Positions 58,734-64,000 of a DNA stretch of 64,000 nucleotides are shown in pieces; within the stretch, counting starts at the first letter, position 1; each line of letters opens with the position of its first letter. Under the pieces are notes generated by a model. It was not told the origin of the DNA. It searched no databases and saw nothing but the letters and a program-made list of their open reading frames with translations. The stretch comes from an uncultured Lachnospiraceae bacterium (GTDB lineage Bacteria > Bacillota > Clostridia > Lachnospirales > Lachnospiraceae), in contig CAKRES010000002.1 in the NCBI GenBank assembly GCA_934317845.1, forward strand, positions 196,335 through 260,334, written 5' to 3'. Both the position numbers and the translations under genes were made by a program.

Positions 58734-59912
58734 ATGCAATATCGTAATGACCGGCACGGACATCCGATCTCCCTGTTGGGGTACGGCTGTATGCGTTTTA
58801 CCAAAAAAGGAAACAGTATTGACCTTGCAAAAGCGGAAGAGGAGATCATGGCAGCGTACCATCAGGGTGTCAATTATTTTGATACTGCCTATATTTACGG
58901 AGGAAGTGAGGTGGCACTGGGAAAGATCGTGGCCAAAAACGGAATACGGCATGACATTTCCATTGCGACGAAGCTGCCACAGTATCTGATCAAATCCAAA
59001 GCTGGAATTGAAAAATATTTTACGGAGCAGATGGAGCGGCTGCAAACGGATTATATTGACTATTATCTGATGCACATGCTTACGGATATTGGGGCATGGG
59101 AGAAATTGAAGCGTCTGGGGATTGAAGATTGGATTGAGGAAAAGAAGAAGACAGGTGCGATCAAAAATGTCGGATTTTCCTTCCATGGCAATACCGAAAA
59201 GTTTTTGGAAATTTTAGATGCCTATGACTGGGATTTTTGTCAGATCCAATATAATTATATGGATGAGCACAGTCAGGCGGGAGTGAAGGGCTTAAAGGCT
59301 GCGGCAGCGAAGAAAATTCCGGTGATCATTATGGAACCGCTCCGTGGAGGCAAGCTGGTAGGAATGCTGCCGGAATCTGCCAAAGAGCTGATCGCTTCAT
59401 ATAAAGTTAAACGTTCTCCGGCAGAGTGGGCATTTCGCTGGCTTTACAACCAGCCGGAGGTGACCTGTGTCTTATCCGGAATGAACAGTCTTTCTATGGT
59501 AGAAGAAAACTGTGCCATTGCATCAGATACGAAGGAGAACAGTTTTACGAGTGAAGATTTCGCCCTGATCGAACAGATCAAGGAAGAGATCAAAAAGAAA
59601 ACCAAAGTGGGTTGTACGGCATGTGGCTACTGCATGCCATGTCCAAAAGGAATCGACATTCCGACCGCATTCCGCTGTTATAATCAGATGTATACAGAGA
59701 ACAAACACTCCGGACGATTTGAATACCTGCAATGTCTGGCATATAACAAGGATCGCGCTGATATTAAGGAATGTGTAGAATGTGGCAAATGCGAAAGTCA
59801 TTGTCCACAGCATATTGCGATCAGAAAAGAGCTGAAAGAAGCAAGGAAAGCACTGCTTCCGGTTCATTACCGGATCATGACGAATGTTATGCGGCTGTTT
59901 AAATTCTGGTAG
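58734..59912 (+). CDS. Aldo/keto reductase with C-terminal 4Fe-4S domain
   Basis: 392 residues. AKR barrel (about 1-270) with GYGCMRFTKKGNSID, YFDTAYIYGGSEVALGK (Asp, Tyr) and YLMHMLTD (His); then a ferredoxin-like section with CTACGYCMPCPKGIDIP and CVECGKCESHCPQHIAIRKEL, room for two clusters. NADPH-linked reduction of an unknown carbonyl with an electron-transfer link is inferred. GAAAGGAG lies before ATG 58734. Terminator at 59925. Confidence 0.92.
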   Translation: MQYRNDRHGHPISLLGYGCMRFTKKGNSIDLAKAEEEIMAAYHQGVNYFDTAYIYGGSEVALGKIVAKNGIRHDISIATKLPQYLIKSKAGIEKYFTEQMERLQTDYIDYYLMHMLTDIGAWEKLKRLGIEDWIEEKKKTGAIKNVGFSFHGNTEKFLEILDAYDWDFCQIQYNYMDEHSQAGVKGLKAAAAKKIPVIIMEPLRGGKLVGMLPESAKELIASYKVKRSPAEWAFRWLYNQPEVTCVLSGMNSLSMVEENCAIASDTKENSFTSEDFALIEQIKEEIKKKTKVGCTACGYCMPCPKGIDIPTAFRCYNQMYTENKHSGRFEYLQCLAYNKDRADIKECVECGKCESHCPQHIAIRKELKEARKALLPVHYRIMTNVMRLFKFW

Positions 59913-59924
59913 GAAATATTTGGA

Positions 59925-59960
59925 AAGGCACAGGAATGAAGGTTCTTGCGCCTTATTTTT
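59925..59960 (+). terminator. Intrinsic terminator after the aldo/keto reductase
   Basis: AAGGCACAGGAA pairs with TTCTTGCGCCTT (one mismatch, one wobble), then ATTTTT. Confidence 0.85.
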
Positions 59961-59997
59961 CAGAAAATAAACGACTTCACAAAAAGTTCACAGAAAA

Positions 59998-60040
59998 TTA
60001 GCACTCGCCTCTTGACAGTGCTAACAACTAGTGCTATAAC
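59998..60040 (+). promoter_or_regulatory. CIRCE operator overlapping the hsp20 promoter
   Basis: TTAGCACTC (59998-60006), nine bases, CAGTGCTAA (60016-60024): the HrcA-binding CIRCE element with one mismatch in the second arm. The promoter TTGACA (60012-60017), 17-base spacer, TATAAC (60035-60040) begins within it, so HrcA binding would block RNA polymerase directly. The 120 bases of leader that follow hold no recognised gene. Confidence 0.9.
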
Positions 60041-60163
60041 ATAATCAAGAACAAAGGAAGGGAATAAAAATAGAACAAGCAACAAAGTTCTATGAGTTCC
60101 TGAAGCATCCCAGTTCCAAAGAAACTTGGTAATGAAGCATATATAAAAAAGGAGAGATGACTT

Positions 60164-60634
60164 ATGTTGATGCCTAGTATTTTTGGAGAGAATTTATTTG
60201 ATGACTGGTTTAATGATTTTGATTTTCCATTCGTATCTGATAAGGATATGAAGAATGTGGAAAAACAGCTTTACGGTAAGAAAGCAGGAAGGATCATGAA
60301 GACAGATATCAAGGAACATGATAACAGTTATGAATTTGAGATCGATCTTCCGGGATTCAAAAAGGATGAGATTAAGGCTTCCCTTGAAAATGGTTATTTG
60401 ACCATCAGTGCAGCAAAGGGTCTTGATAAAGATGAACAGGAGAAAGACAGTGGACATTATATCCGCAAGGAACGTTATGCAGGTGCCTGCCAGAGAAGTT
60501 TCTATGTTGGCGATGGGGTAGAGCAGAAGGATATCAAAGCAGAGTTTAAGCATGGTATTTTAAAACTCACCGTTCCAAAGAAGGAAGAACAGAAAGAGCT
60601 TGACAACACAAAGTATATTTCCATTGAAGGATGA
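60164..60634 (+). CDS. Hsp20/alpha-crystallin small heat-shock protein
   Basis: 156 residues. Short N-terminal arm (MLMPSIFGENLFDDWFNDFDFPF), alpha-crystallin domain (about 45-145) with TDIKEHDNSYEFEIDLPGFKKDEIKASLENGYLTISA and FKHGILKLTVPKKEE, and the GILKLTVPK motif typical of bacterial sHsps. A holdase chaperone for unfolding proteins. AAAGGAGAG lies before ATG 60164. Control by HrcA through CIRCE is predicted; other clostridia usually use CIRCE for dnaK and groES. Confidence 0.95.
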   Translation: MLMPSIFGENLFDDWFNDFDFPFVSDKDMKNVEKQLYGKKAGRIMKTDIKEHDNSYEFEIDLPGFKKDEIKASLENGYLTISAAKGLDKDEQEKDSGHYIRKERYAGACQRSFYVGDGVEQKDIKAEFKHGILKLTVPKKEEQKELDNTKYISIEG

Positions 60635-60670
60635 TAGAAACGTGGCATAACGGAAAAGAGGCGAAATGAT

Positions 60671-60751
60671 ATGTCAGATAAGAACCCAAAACATCCAATG
60701 AAAAAGAAACAGGTTAAGAAACAGAAAAAGCAAAAACATGTTTATGAATAA
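60671..60751 (+). CDS. 26-residue lysine-rich peptide downstream of hsp20
   Basis: MSDKNPKHPMKKKQ followed by a run of Lys/Gln and ending HVYE. GAGGCG is 8-9 bases before the ATG and the stop lies 16 bases ahead of a terminator, so it is cotranscribed with hsp20. About half of the residues are Lys or Arg; it could contact RNA or acidic proteins. Coding potential is plausible because a good ribosome site and terminator frame it, but no homologue is known to me. Confidence 0.5.
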   Translation: MSDKNPKHPMKKKQVKKQKKQKHVYE

Positions 60752-60767
60752 CATGTAGTTTAAAAAA

Positions 60768-60803
60768 GGCAGAGCGAACTAAAATGTTCGCTCTGTCTTT
60801 TTT
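60768..60803 (+). terminator. Intrinsic terminator of the hsp20 operon
   Basis: GGCAGAGCGAAC pairs with GTTCGCTCTGTC (end mismatch), then TTTTTTT. Confidence 0.9.
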
Positions 60804-60819
60804 TGTCGAACTGTTTTAA

Positions 60820-60849
60820 TGGACAACCATTTAGTTTCGCCTGTATAAT
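60820..60849 (+). promoter_or_regulatory. Promoter of the solute-binding protein/kinase pair
   Basis: TGGACA (60820-60825), 18-base spacer, TATAAT (60844-60849). Confidence 0.65.
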
Positions 60850-60896
60850 GTGTATAGAGCAAAAACTGAGAAGATGTACGTGAGGGGGAACGTTTC

Positions 60897-61691
60897 GTGA
60901 AAAAAGAGATTTTGCTGTGCTTAGCAGGTATCTGTGTATTGTTAAGCTTATGTGGCTGTGCAGACCGCCCACAAAGTGAGGTGAAACAAAGGCAGCGGCT
61001 CATCATTGGCAGTGATAATTATATTCCGTATAATTACCGGGATGACGACGGAAGATATCAGGGAATTGATGTAGAGCTTGCCAAAGAGGTGTGTAAACGT
61101 ATTTCCTATAAGCCGGTGTTTCGTCAGATCATATGGGATCAGAAAGACGAATATTTAAGGGAAGGACAGGTAGATTGCTTGTGGGGAAGCTTTTCCATGA
61201 ATGGCAGAGAAGAGGAGTATGACTGGGCGGGTCCATACATGTACAGTCGCCAGATGGTTGTGGTGCGAAAGCATGGAAAGATCCATTCTCTTAAAGACTT
61301 AGAGGGGAAACGTCTGGCAGTACAGGCTACGACCAAACCGGAAAAGGTGCTGCTTGAACATTCTGACCAGTCTGTTCCTGCGGTTTCTGAAGTATGTTGT
61401 TTAACAACAATGGATGAGGTGTATGCCAGCCTGCGCAATGGATTTGTCGATGGTATTGCAGGACACGAAAGTGCGATGGTAGCATTTATGAATACAGATC
61501 CGTCCCAATATGAAATGCTCTCCACCAGTCTTTACATATCAGAATTAGGAGTTGCTTTCCAAAAGGGAGAGGCTGAAGCTTTGATCAAAAAGATAGAGAA
61601 GGCATTTAAAGAAATGAAAGAGGATGGAACCATGACAGCTATTGCGAAAAAATACGGATTGGACGAAGGTTATGCACTGGGGGGACAATAA
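60897..61691 (+). CDS. Extracytoplasmic solute-binding lipoprotein (family 3)
   Basis: 264 residues. Signal peptide with lipobox SLCGC (Cys about 21); then the amino-acid-binding protein pattern RLIIGSDNYIPYNYRDDDGRYQGIDVELAKEVCKRI, DWAGPYMYSRQMVVVRK, LEGKRLAVQATTKPEKVL, FVDGIAGHESAMVAFM. GTG 60897 is the start, after GAGGGGG. No permease or ATPase follows; instead it is joined to a hybrid histidine kinase, so it probably presents a ligand to the kinase. Confidence 0.85.
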   Translation: MKKEILLCLAGICVLLSLCGCADRPQSEVKQRQRLIIGSDNYIPYNYRDDDGRYQGIDVELAKEVCKRISYKPVFRQIIWDQKDEYLREGQVDCLWGSFSMNGREEEYDWAGPYMYSRQMVVVRKHGKIHSLKDLEGKRLAVQATTKPEKVLLEHSDQSVPAVSEVCCLTTMDEVYASLRNGFVDGIAGHESAMVAFMNTDPSQYEMLSTSLYISELGVAFQKGEAEALIKKIEKAFKEMKEDGTMTAIAKKYGLDEGYALGGQ

Positions 61692-63838
61692 TGGAGGAGA
61701 AAAAGGAAAGCAGGCGGCTGCACTTGTCAATATCAACGTTGTGTCTGATCATAGTAGCATTTTTGCTGATGGTTGTCTTGTTTTTTTCTTTTACATGGTA
61801 CGATCAGAAAAAAACAGACAAGAAGGTGGATGACACACTGGAATCTATGCAGGAACGGTTGGAACGTTTCCAAAGTAATCTGGAAGATGACAAAGCAATA
61901 GAACTTTATGGAATGCTTGATAAGGCACGTGAATTAAATGATCGCCTGATTTATGAAAAAAGCAGGATGAAGGAGCTTATCAAAAACTATCAGGAGGAAC
62001 AGCGGTTAAGTGGCATTATTGTGACAGGCGGCGATCTGCGGCCTGTGATCCAAACGGAAACAGAAGGCTATGAAAGGTGGACGAAAATACTTCATTCGGA
62101 AGCAGTGAAAAATATCAGGGAAAATCCGAGAAAATACTATATGTCGCAAGTGTCTGTGAATGACATGATGTACGACATTGTCGCAATCGCACGAAAGGAT
62201 GCAAGTGGAATTCTTTTCTTTTATCGGAAAAATGAACAGATGACCAAACATGTGACGCAGCGGGCAATTCGCTTTTTGTTCGAGGATGAGGCGCAGAATA
62301 CCAACGGAACGATCATCTTGGCAGATAATGACGGGATTCTAAGTACAAATGAATCCCGGATCAAGGGACTTCGTCGTGATCAAATAAAAAAATTGATAAA
62401 TAAGAAGATAAAAATTAAGGAAAATGGATTGACCTGTTTTTATACTATCTATGGTCGATACTATGGGAACCATAAAAAAATAGACGGGTATGATTTTTAT
62501 GCGTTATATTCAGAACGGGAAACATATGAGACAAGACGGCTGGTGATGTCCATTCTGGTTGTTTCCTATGTTATTTTCCTGATGATGCTTTCGATGATCC
62601 GGGCTCATTTTATCAGGATGCATATGCAGAAAATGAGTGAAAATCAGGAAAAACTGATGCAGATTGCAAAGGAAGCAAAACGTGCAAATATTGCGAAATC
62701 AGATTTCTTGCGCCGGATGAGTCACGATGTGCGAACACCGCTCAACGGTATTCAGGGAATGATTCCAATCTGCCGGCATTATCGTGGTGATCAGGAAAAG
62801 CTGGAGGAATGTTATGATAAAATTATGGTATCCTCTCAGTTTTTATTGGAGCTTGTAAGTGATGTGCTTAATATGAGTAAGATTGAATCGGAGGAAATCC
62901 GCTTGATCCATACTCCGTTTGTACTTTGTGATGTGGTAAAGGAAACTATGGATGTAATGGCAGTGCAGGCACAAGAGAGTGGTCTGAATTTTGAACTGGA
63001 GCAGGGAACGATCAGGCATTCCTATCTGTTGGGAAGCTCACTGCATTTAAAACGCATCCTCCAAAATGTCGTATGCAATGCGATCAAATACAACCGGGAA
63101 AATGGCTCTATCAAGTTATCTTATTATGAAAAAGAATGTGATCTTGAAAATAAAACAGAGTTTGTATTTGTCTGTGCAGATACCGGGAAAGGAATGAGCG
63201 AGGAATTCCAGAAAAGAGCCTTTGAACCATTTGAGCAGGAAGATAATACTGCCAGAACCAATTATGTGGGATCCGGGTTGGGATTACCTATTGTGAAAAA
63301 AATCGTGGAACAGATGAACGGAACGATTTTTTTTGAAAGCAAAAAAGGTGTAGGGACTACCTTTACGATCACGCTTCCGTTTGAGATTGACGAAACAGGA
63401 GAAACGAAATCAACTTTGGTAAAACAGTCCTTTTCGTTGGAGGGACTGTGCCTGCTGCTGGTGGAAGACAATGATCTGAATCGGGAAATTGCTTCTTTTG
63501 TATTGGAAGATGCGGGGGCTTTGGTAAAAGAAGCGCGCAATGGAGCAGAAGCAGTAAGCCGGTTTTTAGAAAGTGAAGAGGGGGAATACGATGCTGTGTT
63601 GATGGATATTATGATGCCGGTGATGGATGGATTGACTGCCGCTAAAATGATCCGGGCCAGTGGCAGAAGCGATGCCGGAACAATACCGATCATTGCCATG
63701 AGTGCAAATGCATTTACAGATGACATTGAAAAGAGTCACGCTGCCGGAATGAATGCGCATCTTGTCAAACCGCTGGATATGGAAAAATTAAAAGAAACCA
63801 TTGGACTGTTCTGCGAACGGCAGGAGGTAGGAGCATAA
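61691..63838 (+). CDS. Hybrid sensor histidine kinase with C-terminal receiver domain
   Basis: 715 residues. Membrane helix (about 13-35), extracytoplasmic sensor (about 40-275), second helix (about 277-300), HisKA with FLRRMSHDVRTPLNGIQGM (phospho-His about 345), HATPase with NAIKYN, DTGKGMSEEF and GSGLGLPIVKKIVEQ, and receiver (about 590-708) with LLVEDNDLNRE, MDIMMPVMDG (phospho-Asp about 639) and HLVKPLD. No output domain is attached or nearby. The start overlaps the preceding stop by one base (TAATG), coupling it with the solute-binding protein. Confidence 0.92.
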   Translation: MEEKKESRRLHLSISTLCLIIVAFLLMVVLFFSFTWYDQKKTDKKVDDTLESMQERLERFQSNLEDDKAIELYGMLDKARELNDRLIYEKSRMKELIKNYQEEQRLSGIIVTGGDLRPVIQTETEGYERWTKILHSEAVKNIRENPRKYYMSQVSVNDMMYDIVAIARKDASGILFFYRKNEQMTKHVTQRAIRFLFEDEAQNTNGTIILADNDGILSTNESRIKGLRRDQIKKLINKKIKIKENGLTCFYTIYGRYYGNHKKIDGYDFYALYSERETYETRRLVMSILVVSYVIFLMMLSMIRAHFIRMHMQKMSENQEKLMQIAKEAKRANIAKSDFLRRMSHDVRTPLNGIQGMIPICRHYRGDQEKLEECYDKIMVSSQFLLELVSDVLNMSKIESEEIRLIHTPFVLCDVVKETMDVMAVQAQESGLNFELEQGTIRHSYLLGSSLHLKRILQNVVCNAIKYNRENGSIKLSYYEKECDLENKTEFVFVCADTGKGMSEEFQKRAFEPFEQEDNTARTNYVGSGLGLPIVKKIVEQMNGTIFFESKKGVGTTFTITLPFEIDETGETKSTLVKQSFSLEGLCLLLVEDNDLNREIASFVLEDAGALVKEARNGAEAVSRFLESEEGEYDAVLMDIMMPVMDGLTAAKMIRASGRSDAGTIPIIAMSANAFTDDIEKSHAAGMNAHLVKPLDMEKLKETIGLFCERQEVGA

Positions 63839-63841
63839 CGA

Positions 63842-63875
63842 AAAAAGCTGGCGGTCTCCTGACCGTCAGCTTTTT
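63842..63875 (+). terminator. Intrinsic terminator after the hybrid kinase
   Basis: AAAAAGCTGGCGGTC pairs with GACCGTCAGCTTTTT around TCCT. Confidence 0.9.
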
Positions 63876-63937
63876 GAAATTATCAGCAAGTGCGCTGCAT
63901 GGCTCGCACGTAAGCTTCAAGCATGAGAGTGTAATAT

Positions 63938-63985
63938 AAAGTGTGTAAGTTACCGGTAACAAACTTACGCACTTTATTTTTGTTT
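63938..63985. terminator. Second hairpin, probably a terminator for genes beyond the window
   Basis: AAAGTGTGTAAGTT pairs with AACTTACGCACTTT, with a T run on the right and A/T on the left. A gene converging from beyond base 64000 may end here. Confidence 0.55.
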
Positions 63986-64000
63986 TAAAGTGCGATATTC

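Noticed and set aside
60085..60132. Short frame in the hsp20 leader (EQATKFYEFLKH...)
   Set aside because: No ATG, GTG or TTG start is available in the frame; probably untranslated leader.
1..64000. CRISPR arrays, rRNA, tRNA, insertion sequences
   Set aside because: No regularly spaced repeats, no tRNA cloverleaf or rRNA segments, and no transposase genes were recognised on either strand.

Overview
The window reads as chromosome of a spore-forming, anaerobic Clostridia, most likely a Lachnospiraceae gut bacterium. The grounds are moderate-to-low GC, a BofA-type sporulation protein, an [FeFe]-hydrogenase maturase (HydE), Firmicutes-type NiCo riboswitch and CIRCE elements, and lineage-flavoured families (DUF6472, DUF6033, DUF5702, DUF6382, a TetM-like GTPase fused to a NYN nuclease). 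No rRNA, tRNA, CRISPR array or insertion sequence was seen. The assignment is inference from gene content.

1-5.9 kb: tail of a MerR regulator, a divergent DXS-like enzyme, a NiCo riboswitch controlling a cation-diffusion exporter, a small island of two membrane proteins and a gene remnant bracketed by a 19-bp direct repeat that carries a promoter, then a sodium/alanine-type symporter. 6.0-9.5 kb: four-gene operon for a multi-subunit flavin/iron-sulfur amino- or imino-acid dehydrogenase. 9.6-13.7 kb: a secreted small protein, a membrane-anchored protein, two FtsX-type permeases and a MacB-type ATPase. 13.7-17.6 kb: ornithine-cyclodeaminase-family enzyme, AraC regulator, a PII protein and an APC amino-acid permease.

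17.6-28.4 kb: YoaK-type membrane protein, bacteriohemerythrin, an AAA/DUF4143 ATPase behind paired palindromes, a phosphate module (Na/Pi symporter, a PstS-like lipoprotein with its halves in swapped order, polyphosphate kinase), then TcdA, a rhodanese-TtcA fusion and HydE. 28.4-37.7 kb: a giant LacI-sensor/GGDEF/EAL/beta-helix protein (minus strand), a PAP2 phosphatase, a TetM-like GTPase fused to a Rae1/YacP-like NYN nuclease, a DUF6472 protein, a NYN-LOTUS-LOTUS protein and a DUF6033 coiled-coil protein. 38.0-40.8 kb: YbjQ/zinc-ribbon protein, glycosyltransferase, and yaaL-like and bofA genes.

40.8-49.9 kb: a ten-gene Tad/Flp pilus operon of Gram-positive type (prepilin peptidase, CpaE-like receiver, CpaF, TadB, TadC, Flp pilin, DUF5702, two TadE-like pseudopilins, DUF6382) without a secretin. 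It is followed by a VapBC-like pair, a rhomboid protease, a flavodoxin-SCP2 fusion, dnaX-ebfC-recR, phosphofructokinase, a hemolysin III homologue, a glycosyltransferase, an iron-sulfur aldo/keto reductase, a CIRCE-controlled Hsp20, and a solute-binding lipoprotein paired with a hybrid histidine kinase.

Recurring themes are amino-acid catabolism preceded by promoter-proximal terminator-like leader hairpins, ribosome/RNA-linked NYN nucleases, phosphate storage, and surface structures. The most unusual items are the circularly permuted PstS, the TetM-NYN fusion, the sensor/EAL/beta-helix fusion and the uncharacterised secreted-protein/split-MacB operon.
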